From Hydractinia symbiolongicarpus (Eukaryota; Cnidaria; Hydrozoa; Anthoathecata; Hydractiniidae), in the NCBI RefSeq assembly GCF_029227915.1, contig NC_079879.1:17672001-17736000 (forward strand): a DNA stretch of 64,000 nucleotides, written 5' to 3'. Of the stretch, positions 31,901 to 43,900 are shown piece after piece. How positions within the stretch are numbered: the stretch's first letter is position 1; every line of letters begins with the position of its first letter. The position numbers were made by a program, and so were the translations under genes. The notes under the pieces were generated by a model. The model made no database searches. It saw only the letters and a program-made list of their open reading frames with translations, and was not told the DNA's origin.

Positions 31901-34900
31901 TTCTAAGTTGTTAGTTCCGTATACATGTATTGACATTCTGTTTTTTAAAAACAAAGCTATAAATTACTTTCTCTGAAAGTTTGTTTAAGCGACGTAATTT
32001 TTTGGCACATTTCTTGATCGCCTTGTAGAATCATCATGTTCGTCTAAGCAATATTTAAGAATTAGTAGATCCGGCTGATATAATTTATTAAATAAAGCAT
32101 TTCCTGAAGATGTTCAAAACGTGATTACGTGCTGAAATTTAGTGACTTTCCCTAACTTTTATAAGGGCTTCGAAAATTTTAACTTTGTACGGGGGGGGGG
32201 GGATATTTTATCACATGTATGTTATTCAACAGGTGGTAAACAAGGGGATGCTAAAGACGTACTTGGGTACGATGTAAAATACATACGAGGTTTGAAGAAT
32301 ATGTTAACCCAGTAAAATGACATTATTACAGATCCAAATGAAGTCATTATATTGTTCTTATCATCTCGAACATCTTTAAATTCAATATTCTATACTAGCC
32401 GAAGTCCCGTGGAAGAATCCACTGAATCTCTCATCGAGTCCATATGATGGGTGCAAAATAAAAACATAGAACACAGTAATTTGAATTTTTAAAAGTCACA
32501 ATTTGTATTATTCTATATCTATAACCGCTGAAACAAAACGTCCAAAAAATAATGATGTGCAGCAATAAAAAAAATAATAAAAATAAAAGAGAAAAAAAGC
32601 CCAAGGATTGGGGTTGCTCACAATCTGCATTATTATGTTTATACCCGCTGAAACAAAACGTGTAAAAATATAAGCAGGTTCAACAACAAAATAAAAATAA
32701 TTTAAAATAAAAATGCAGAAGGTCTAACACAATCGAAGGTGTCTAACAACGGTTATGTAAAAAGCTAAATCTGCAAAAACTAAATACTTGCTCTGCCATG
32801 CCAGAAGAACTCTAGGGAAAATAGTATACCAGACATTAGGAAAAATCGTTAAGTCACACAAAAAAGGTTATTGCAAAATTTTCACAACGTACAATTTCTA
32901 ATGCATCATACCAAATTAGCTATTTAGTCTATTGCATACAGCAACCCTCCCATTGCGCAAACGTGCCGTGCATGATAACAATGCAGTGTTTTCGAATTTA
33001 ATAATCGAATATATTTTAAACGGTAACGTAACGGAGGTAAACATTGATTTAACTTTGTTTACATTAGGGTTTGTTATAACGACATCAACCACGTCGTAGC
33101 GTTAAAAACAGTAACAACGGAAAAATTACTTTTTACATTTTATATAAATTGGTCCTGCAAGGTTTGCAGTTATGTAAACAATAGCAAACGTTTAAAGTTA
33201 CCAAGTGTTTTTTTTCATTTCCGCCTTTATGTTCTTAACTTTGCCTGGTGTACTTGCCCATTGCACAAATTAAAAATACTGTGTTCTATGTTTTTATTTT
33301 GCACCCATCATATGGACTCGATGAGAGATTCAGTGGATTCTTCCACGGGACATCGGCTAGTCTATATAATAATACGCTTAACCATGTGAGTCCACGACAC
33401 GCAAAGTACGGGTGACTTTTTTATGACGTGGCGTTACACCAAAATTTACCAAGTTAAAAAAAACGCAAATCAGGGGGTTACTATATAATCATTTAATTCT
33501 TCTTTCTTATTACCTCTTCTATATAATAATACGCCAGTTCTGTCTGTCTGTCACTTTTGCAAAGTGGATAAAATTTCTTTAATAAAGTCTATAAAATATC
33601 GCCTAAAAATTTGTTCTGTAAATTACCAAACTTTGACGTTAAAGCAAACTTTGACGTTAAAGCAATATTGACGTCAAAGGAAAGTATATTAAGATTAGTG
33701 AAGCCATTGCATTGCACTTTTAAATTTAAGGCTAAATAACTTGGAAACGGGTATGTGACGGTCATAGTGGATATCCTTATTATTCTTTGATGTCGCCGAA
33801 ATTTTCTTTGAAGTCGCCGAAAAAATTATGTCTCAAATGTTAAATTTTATGACGTTACGGCGCGACGTCAATAACTACTTTAACGTCAATATCCTATATT
33901 AAATTAATGAAGCCATTACAGTGCACTTATAACTTTGAGGCCAAATAACTTGGAAACGAGGTGGTGACGTCAATGATTTTTCACCGCGTGGGTAACTAGG
34001 GACCACCTAGGACCAATTTGGGTAATTTTCCCAAACCTGGGTCCCCAAATCCGTTTCGGAATGGGCGGGTTGATGACGTCATTAAAAAACCTTCAAACCC
34101 TAATATCTCTGCAACCATTTGTCAAAGATACATGATCCTATACATTTTCTTGATCAGCGTTTCAAGATCTATACGATGAAGGCAACAGGTAAACAAATTT
34201 CTAAAAAAACATTTTAAGCTTTTGACGGATCTTTGCTGACATCAGCAAAATTTTTAATCCCTGATATCTCCTTAGGCGTTCGTCGAGAACATATGAGCCT
34301 GTACATTATTTTAACCAGCATTTCAACCTCTACACATTACAGACAAAGAATAAACAAATTTCGCGAATTTTTTTATCTGCATTGCACTGCTGACGTCAGC
34401 AAAACATCTAAAACAACTTTCTTTTTATTGACCTTTTGCCTAAGTGGATTTCTTCACGGGCTTTATAGACTAGTTAAAAAATAAAACTCTATTTTACTGA
34501 AAACTTTATTTTATTGAAACTATTTTTTTTTAAACGTTTTTATTTGTTTTGTTTTTATTTTAAAAGCCCCACGGAGTCGTTATAAATATAATAATTTAAT
34601 TTTACCCCCGGATTAATTTCCACGCCGTATATAACAGAAACAAGTTGTTTATCAACTGCAAAAAGAAAAGCGGAGCGAAGAAGGTTTCTGTTTTTCAAAG
34701 TAATCTCGGAAAAAGTTATTTTAAACATTGTTTACTCATCATGAGGTTAGATTAAAGCATATATTTGTTTTTCTATATTTTCCATTTTTGTGTTCTGGGA
34801 CCGAAGTTGCTTCCTTTTATAGAAATTCTATCGGATTCGAATATAAATGTAATTCGAATCTGAAATGTAAAAAACAAACTGTTGTGTTGTTGTCAAACGA

Positions 34901-37900
34901 AATTGGTGTTGTAGTTAGAAATGTTTCTAACGTACGATGATTTAACATCACAAAGAGAACTGATTGGAAATGTAACATCACAAAGAGAACTGATTGGAAA
35001 TGTTTCAGGCAATTGTATGCATCTTCAATTCGTTCTCTTTGGGATGAAACGAAGTTTAGTATTCATAGTAAAAAACTGATTGGAGTTTTATTAGGAGAAC
35101 GCTAGCAAGCTACCTACTGAGAAGTAAAAGAAAAACAGGTTCGTTGTTTAGATTATTTAGTAGAGAAATGAACTTGGGTGTATAACGAGTTTCTAGCCGT
35201 TTCTTTCAGAGCTAAATTTTTCTGAAATATTAAGTTTGTTGTTGTGTCTTGAGCCGGAAAATATTTTCTTTAAGCACTTATTTTGTAAGTGCATACTCTA
35301 AAAAATGGGTCAGAAGTTTAGAATATCCTAAAAATATGTCTAAGCTTAATAGTTTGTTTTAAATATGAAGATTTGTATAACGCACAAAATTTATTAGAAG
35401 TTTACTTTTCTTATTGTATATCAAACGAACTGAACTTTTTTTTGTCCAAGCAATGGGCCGTTACATGTAGTAGAATTGCCATTAGCTAGCCATAGTAACT
35501 TATAGCATGCTTTTTTTTATAAGGCATTATATGTTTTCAGGCCATAGTCATGTTAAGAACATACCTTACTTGTATTTGGATTGGAGTCGTACTATTTTTC
35601 ACTCAGTTTTAAATTCGCGCGACTTAAATTCGCGCATCCTAAAGTGGAGATATTCGCTCAGTTTTAAATTCGCGCACCCCAAACTTTCTTGTAGCAGGTC
35701 GTATGCCATAAACTATAGCCCATTTCCCAATCTCTGCACGCTGCAGCTTGTCATAATCGCCATATTTTTGCATTTTCTTTTTTGGTTGGGGCTCGCTGAT
35801 CATCTGCAACTGTTTTTGAACCTCATTTTGTTCAGAATCTCCTAGACCACTAGCTTGTGCACTCTCTGAGACAGTATCTTCAATTTTCTTAAAATACTTA
35901 AAAAGTGCCATGATTACGTTTTCAACGGAGATCTGTTTTAGAAAGACAAAACCATAACATAAACATATCAATGCAATGACATCTTACGTTCGAAAAGAAA
36001 TTTTCGTTCGATTTTGCAATGCAATTGCATCCTCGGATGAAAACAATCACGTTGCATTTTGACAAGTGATTTTAAAAATGGCTGAGGGAAACTGCGTCGG
36101 TTGTCAAGCTATGACAAAATATCTCTGCTTAAAGTGTGGTGACTTTGCCTGTAACAGAAGCTTAAATTGTTCTGTGCCAACATCTGAAAGTTACCCTGGG
36201 TGGACAGAATGCAAAGTCGCACTGTGCATGAAATGCGAGAAAGAAGAACATGCCTCTTTTTATCAGGATCACCATCTTGAAGATGGAAAAGATTACAATA
36301 AAAGCGAGGCTCAAGACCAAAGTGAAGTTGAAGGAGCACAGGAACTCGAAGACTTACATTTGACTTCAGATGATCATGATCTTGTTATTGATTGTGCTTC
36401 CAGAGGATTTCACGAGTACCGAAAGATTTGGTTACCAAAGTTAGGACAAAGGCTTACCGTGAAACGGGATAAAGCTAACCTTTTTGACCCATATTCCATA
36501 GGACTATACTGTCAAATCAAAGGAAAGATCGAGAAACTTTCAATTGTAGGGCATCTTCCACGAGAAATTTCCCGCTTTTGCAAATTCTACCTTGAATACA
36601 ACGGCGTAATCAATGCAACAGTACGAATGACAAAGTTCCGCAGAAGTCCTTTACCTCAAGGGGGCTTGGAAATACCAATTAAATTATGTGTTGGAAAAGG
36701 AGATTCAAGTAACGAAGTCTTCCGAAAAATGAAAGGGTTCATGCTCGAAAATTACCTTGAGCCAGAGAAAATCCAGCTGGAGATAAAGGTCGAGGAGGAA
36801 GACGAAGACGAAGAAGAGGAGGTTTCATTGTAATTTTAATTTTATTTAAAACAGAAAAGAAATCACTATACCAGCTGAAAACTATCTCAAATTTTTACTT
36901 ACAAAAACTGTTACTAAATTACATATTAATTTAGGGTTTCTTAAGCGACTTCCAAGTTTGTGATAGGAAAGCTATTCGCGCGGATTATTTTTCGCTCAGT
37001 CTTAATTTCGCGCACCTTAGGTCTGCGCGAATTCTAGTACAGCGCGAATTTTAATACAAGTAAGGTATTGAGAAAAATGAGGATAGCATTTGTCAAAGAA
37101 GTTTGGAACATCGAGGCTGAAACTAAAACACACTATTCTTATAAAAATAGCGTGTATATCCTAGAAAAAGTAATTTTTCCGTTGTTACTGTTTTTCACAC
37201 TACAGATTGTGTGATTCAGTGTTGATGTCGTTATAAAAAACCTACACCTAAAACCTAAACTTAAATCAATGTTTACATCTGTTACGTTACGATCGTTTGA
37301 AATATATTCGATTCTTAAATTCGAGAACGCTGCATTGTTATCTTCTTTGATTTTATGCGTGATTTTGTTGATTATAAGTTTGGCTCTGTTCTTTTAATAT
37401 TTTGGATTGAAATATTTCGGTAGATATACAACATACTAAATGATTTAAGTTTTTATACTTCTCTTTTATGTGTTTTCAACTATTAATTTCTTATATTTAC
37501 AAGCTCGTGAGCTTGTATTAAAACGCAAATGTGTCCTCCAGGAATGGAAATTTTTGCCTCTCTGAGCACCGACACGGAAGTAGTCGTGTGTTCGAATCTC
37601 ATCTTGGTAACTATTTTTACTTTTTTTTTCTTTTTACTAACTCGTAACTAACTATGTCCGAAATAATCAATTGCAACGTCACAGATTTAAATTTCGTACC
37701 TAAACTCTCTAAGTACTTGGAAGTCATCTAAATGACGTTTCAGGCCAAATTTGTATTTGTTTTCGACAAAACTTGGCACAGTTAACAAAAAAAGTATGCT
37801 GAACATAATAGTGACACCATAATTTTGATTTTTGTCACTTAACGTCATTTTAGGCCAAATTGGTCCAAAAATTAAAACTATTTTAGACAAAACTTGGCAA

Positions 37901-40900
37901 AGTTAACAAAAAAAGTATGCCGAACATGGTGACATTAAAATTTTGATTTTTTGTCACCTAAATGTCATTTTAGGCCAAAATTGGTTCGAAAATTAAAATA
38001 CTTTATTTTCGACAAAAGTTGGCACAGTTAACAAAAAAAGTATGCTGAATATGATAGTGACATCAAAATTTTGATTTTTGTCACCTAAATGGAGTTTAAG
38101 CTCATAAACGTTTCAAGCGCGCGACTTTCAACCATGAATGATAGGCTGTATTTTTTGTTAGCAGAAATTGTAAAATTGGGTTGCATTGTGGATGTTTCAT
38201 AGTTGTGCATTTTCAATAGCGAGATAGTTTATGCAGCGCCTGCATATTGTTTATTTTTTAAAAAGATAAGGTTAGTGTTCACAAGCTTTATTTAACTAAC
38301 TGGTAAAGTAAAGGTGTTTCCACCAAAGTTTTCAAAAGTGAATATAGGCAGAATTAAGGTCTCCCCAAATGCCTGGAAAGTAGTCTGCGAAAAATAAAAT
38401 TTCCACAACAATACGTAAGAGAAAAACGAAAACGCTCCACCATATATAAATAATTACGAGAACGAAATTCTTTTTGTAGCGAAAAGAATTTCTCGTTTTC
38501 GCTTTCTTCTTTCTGTCAGTCAGTTCACCCCAGACTGACCCAACGAAAATTGAAATTTCGAGGAATTTTCCGTTCAAGAAGATCTCACAAATCAATTTCG
38601 AAAAATAACTGCCTAGTCCACAAGAAATGTTATTGCCCATCTTAATAGCAAAATATGTCGTGTCTAACTTCATAACAGAAATCACAATTTAATAGACAGC
38701 TTTTTGTAAACTTTATTCGCGAGGTTGTTTACGTATATCATACGTCTTGTTTGAGTATAAGTTTGGAAGGTTTGCCGTTTGCAATAGACTAAACAGCTAA
38801 TGTTGGATTTTTTTAATGTTTGGTATCCTTTTTTCCCCTCGTGTATTTTTGGAATGGCAAAACAAGTATATAGTTTTAGTGTATTTGGCTTGTTAAGTTG
38901 TTAGACGCCTTTGATTTTTTGGACACTTTCCATTTTTATGCCATAATTTTTTTTATTATTTTTTTGTTGCACATGCTTATATTTTTAGACGTTTTGTTTC
39001 AGCGGTTATAAATATAGAATAATGCAGATTGTGAGCAACCTTGATCCCAGGGCCTTTTTCTCTTTTTGCCATCCCGTTATAAGAGACAAAGAGCCCGGGG
39101 TCGAGGTTCAAATGTGAGTTTTGAAAATTCAAATTACTGATGTTTTTATTTGGCACCCCTCAAAAGGACTCAATAAGAGAATGTCGAAATTTTGTAATAA
39201 CTTTTTTTGTATAACTTATATGTTGGATTTTTTATTTGTCTACTTCTGGCATGGCTAAGCAAGTATAATTTTAAGCAGATTTCGCTTTTTAAGTAACGGT
39301 TTTTAGACGCCTTTGATGTTGTTATTTTGCATTTTGCTTTTTTATTCTTTTTGTCACACCTGCTTATATTTTCAACATTTTGGTTTTAACAAGTATAAAT
39401 ATAAAGTAACGCAGACTGTGAGCAACCTCAATCCCAGGGCTTTTTTTCTCTCTTTTATTATTATTTTTTTATTGCTGCACATGCGTATTTTTTAGACGTT
39501 TTGTTTCAGCGGTTATAAATATAGAATAATGCAAATTGTGACTTTTAAAAATTCAAATTACTGTGTTCTATGTTTTTATTTGGCATCCATCATATGGACT
39601 TGATGAGAGATTCAGTGGATTCTTCCACGGGACTTCGGCTGAATATCCGTGGGAGAATCCACTGAATCTCTCATTAAACTGATGTAAGGGATACCAAACA
39701 AAAACATACAGCATATGGTAATTTGAATTTTTAAAACTTACAACCCAACCTCGGCTCTTTGTCTCTTTTTATAACGGGACGAAAAAGAGAGAGAAAAAGC
39801 CCTGGGATCGAGGTTGCTCACAGTCTGCATTACTTTATATTTATACCCTTTAAAACCAAAACGTTGAAAATATAAGCAAGTACAACAAAAGAAAGTTATA
39901 AAATTAAAATGGAAAATGTCCAAAAATATCAAGGTGTCTAACGACCGTTACGTAAAAAGCGAAATACGCTAAAACTATATACTTGCTTTGCCATTCCCGA
40001 AGTACACCAGGAAAAAAAGGGATACCTAACATTAAAAAAAATCCAACATTTTTCGTTAGGTCATACAAAATCAGCTATTCAGTCTATTACATACGGCAAC
40101 CCTTCTAAACTTATACTCAAAATATAAGAAATTAATAGTTGAAAACACATAAAAGAGAAGTATAAAAACTTGAATCATTTAGTATGTTGTATATCTACCG
40201 AAATATTCCAATCCAAAATATTAAAAGAACAGACCCAAACTTATAGTTAAGAAAATCACGCATAAAATCAAAGAAGATAACAATGCAGCGTTTTAGAATT
40301 TTAAAAATCGAATAATGTTTCAAACGATCATAGCGTAACAGATATAAACATTGATTTAACTTTGTTTGCATTAAGGTTTATTATAACGACATCAATCACT
40401 TCGTAGCGTTAAAAATAGTAAATACGGAAAATTACTTTCTACATTTTATATAAATTCTTCTCTACGATATACACGCTGTATTAAGAATAGTGTTTTTTTC
40501 GTTAAGCCTTCATGTTCTTAACTTTCTTGACAAATCCTATCGTCGTTATTCTTAATATTTTCTTAGCATGACTATAACCTCAAAATACACAATGCCTTAA
40601 AAAATCAAGCCTGCTATAAGTTACTATAGCTAATGGCAATTCCTACTACATGTAACGGACCATTGCTTGGACATAAAAAAGTTCAGTTTGTTTGATATGC
40701 AGTAAAAAAGTAAACTTCTAATTAAATTTGTGCATCATACCAATTTCTATATTAGAACAAACAATCAAGCTTAAACATATTCTTAGGATATTCTGACCCA
40801 TTGTTATAGAGTATATTCTTACAAAAAAAAGTTCTTAACGTTCTTGACAAATACTATCCTCGTGGCCTAAAAATATATAATGCCTCAATAAAAAAATCTT

Positions 40901-43900
40901 GCTATATATTGCTTTAGCTATCAGCAATTTTTTTATATTTACAACAAACAATCAAGGTTAGACATATTCTTAGAATATTCTAAACTTCTGACCCATTGTT
41001 TAAAGTATATATATTCTTACAAAAAAAGTTCTTAACTTTATCGACAAATACCATCCTCGTTATTCTTAATTATATTCTTAGCATGTCTACGTCCTGAAAA
41101 TATATAATGCCTTAATAAAATAAAGCTTGCTATAAGTTGCTGTACCTATTGGCAAATTTTATATTTAGAACAAACAATCGAGGTTGGACATATTCTTAAG
41201 TTATTCTTAACTCACGGTGAGTATATTTTTACAAAAAAAAAATATGTTCAGGCTGAATACAAAACATATTTAACTTCATATTTTAGGGAAAGTTTAGCTG
41301 GAAGCGTGTAAACGGCTTAAAAAAGTGATTCATCTAAATTAATTTCTCTACCAGATAATCTAAACAACACACCAGATTTTCTTTCGCTTTCTCAGTAGGC
41401 CGCTAGCTAGCGTTCTCTTGATAAAAGTCCAATCAGTGTTTTACTTCGATTACTAAACTTCGCTTCATGCCAAGGAAAACAAATTGATAATGTATAGCTA
41501 GCTACAATTGTCTGATACATTTCCAATCAGTTCTTTTTTTGACTTTATATCATCTTACATTTTTCTTTTTTATAACAAATATTTCTGACAACAACATAAA
41601 CTTTTTTTATTCTGGCTCAAAAACAACAGTCGCTGTACAACAACAGTTTTGTTTTTTACATTTGAGATTCGAATTACATTCATATTCGAATGCGATACAA
41701 CCTTGGTCCCAGAACAAAAAAAATGGAAAATATTGAAGAAACAAATAAGCTTTAATTTAACCTTATGATAGGAGAAAACATTGTTTGAAATAACTTTTTT
41801 CAGGATTACTTGGAAAAAGAGACATTCTTCGCTTCGGTTTTCTTTTTTCTGTTGATAAACAACTTGTTTCCGGGAGATACGGCGCGCATATGGTAAACCG
41901 GGGGTAAAATACATTATTCTATCTATAACGACCAACGAGGCTTTTTTAAAACAAAAAAACAAATAGAAACATTTAAAAATAAAAATAAAAATTTAGTGTT
42001 AATAAAATAGAGTTTTATTTTTTAAAATAACGAAAAAAAAGAATTAAATGTTTAAATAGTAACCCCCTGTTTTGCGGGTTTTTTTTAACTTGGTAAATTT
42101 TAGCGTAACGCCACGTCGTAAGAAAGTGACCCGTACTTTGCGTGTCGTGGACTCACACGGTCACTCACACAAGCGTATTATTATATAGACTAGTCGATAA
42201 GGCCCGTGGAAAAATCCACTTAAGCAGGATAACAGAGAAAAATAACCGTCATTTAAATTTTGATGACGTCGGCAGAGACATGTCAGAACACTAAACTTTT
42301 TTTTTCAGAAATGTGTATGCCTGTTGCCTTCATCGTATAGATCTTGAAGCGCTGATCAAGAAAATGTATAGGATCGTGTATTTTTGACAAACGGTTGCAG
42401 AGATATTAGGGTTGGAAGGTTTTTTGATGACGTCATCAACCCGTCCATTCCCGAAACGGATTCAGGGACCCAGGTTTGGGAAACTTACCCAAATTGATGA
42501 AAGGTGGTCCCTAGTTTCCTACGCAGGAGATGACGTCAGTTATTTCCACCCGTTTCCAAGTTATTTAGCCTTAAATTTAAAAGTGCAATGCAATGGCTTC
42601 ACTAATCTTAATATACTTTCCTTTGACGTCAATATTGCTTTAACGTCAAAGTTTGGTAATTCACAGAACAAATTTATAGACGATGTTTTATAGACTTTAT
42701 CAAAGAAATTTTATCCACTTTGCAAAAGTCACAGACAGACAGAACTGGCGTATTATTATATAGACTAGTCGATAAAGACCCGTGGAAAAATCCACTTAGG
42801 CAATAGGACATTGAAAAAGTTGGTTTGCTGACGTCTGCATTGCAAATCCAAAAAAAAAATGGCGAAATTTAGTTTATTCGTTGCCTGTAATGTGTAGAGG
42901 TTGAATCACGCTGATCAAAATAATATATAGGATCATATCTTTTCTACGAACGACAAAGGACATAAAAGGGTTTTAAAATTGTGCTGGTCAGCAAAGGCCC
43001 GTGAACACACAAAAATTTTTTTTCAGAAATTCATGTACCTGTTGCCTCCCTCGTATAGATCTTGAAACGCTGATCAAGAAAATGTATAGGATCATGTACT
43101 TTTGACCAACGGTTACGGAAATATTGTGGTTTAAAGGTTTTTTGATGACGTCATAAACCCGTTCATTCCGAAACGGATTTGGGGAGCCAGGTTTGGAAAA
43201 TTACCCAAATTGGTCCCAGGTGGTCCCTAGTTACCCACGCGGTTAAAAAACATTGACGTCACCAACTCGTTTCCAAGTTATTTGGCCTCAAAATTTTAGG
43301 TGCACTGTAATGGCTTCACTAATCTTAATTAACTTTCCTTTGACGTCAATACTATTTTAGCGTTAAAGTTTGGTAAATTACAGAACAATTTTATAGGCGA
43401 TGTTTTATAGAATTTGTTAAAGAAAATTGTGAAGTATATAATCCACTTTGCAAAAGTCACAGACAGACAGAACTGGCGTATTATTATATAGATTATTTTC
43501 GTCGCGCCGTAACATCAGAAATTTTAACATATTAGAGATGCATTTTTCGGCAACATCAAAGGAAAATGAACACATCCACTTTGCCTGTTACAAACAGACA
43601 GACACAGTCTCTGTATTATTATAAGAGATATGTACCAAGTTTATTCACATGAACGTCAATAATTCAACGGAACTTTTTACCTGTATCGTTGAAATAGTAA
43701 ACTTTCTTGCAAACATGACGTCATCTTTAACAGCAATGACATCATTAAAACCAATTTGTTTTAATGTCTATTGAGAATCAAGGGCCTTTTGTCCTCTCTT
43801 CCAAGGGTTACACAGGTCGAAATATCCCAGGTATAATAGGGTTAAATAAGGCGCATTTGAATTCGCAAATTTTGGAAAAAACTGCCGAACATTTATTTTC

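Larger units (their letters stand above)
35561..37068. mobile_element. TIR element carrying divergent HTH and HIRAN genes
   Basis: 16-bp perfect inverted ends (ATACCTTACTTGTATT and complement). Comparison with the empty site in copy B (about 40550) suggests a TA target duplication with ends CCTTACTTG. Subterminal regions on both sides are rich in the motif TTCGCGC in opposite orientation. Two genes point outward from a 166-bp centre. No DDE transposase core is present, so it is non-autonomous; TA duplication and the HTH gene would fit a Tc1/pogo-type origin. Confidence 0.7.
33361..39640 (+). mobile_element. Long non-autonomous Helitron (copy A) with nested insertions
   Basis: Starts TCTATATAATAATACGC and ends at the hairpin GTGGATTCTTCCAC plus GGGACTTCGGCT. 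About 2.6 kb is native sequence, shared base-for-base in outline with copy B on the opposite strand. The rest is inserted: a 956-bp Helitron at 33518, a TIR element at 35561-37068 and a repeat-bearing insertion at about 37498-38747. No RepHel gene is present, so it depends on a helper. Confidence 0.8.

Noticed and set aside
38332-38685. 117-codon minus frame
   Set aside because: Lies within the insertion in Helitron copy A, no recognisable motif, composition like surrounding AT-rich DNA.
42412-42693. 93-codon plus-strand frame as a gene
   Set aside because: It runs through Helitron repeat sequence whose other copies in the window do not keep the frame.
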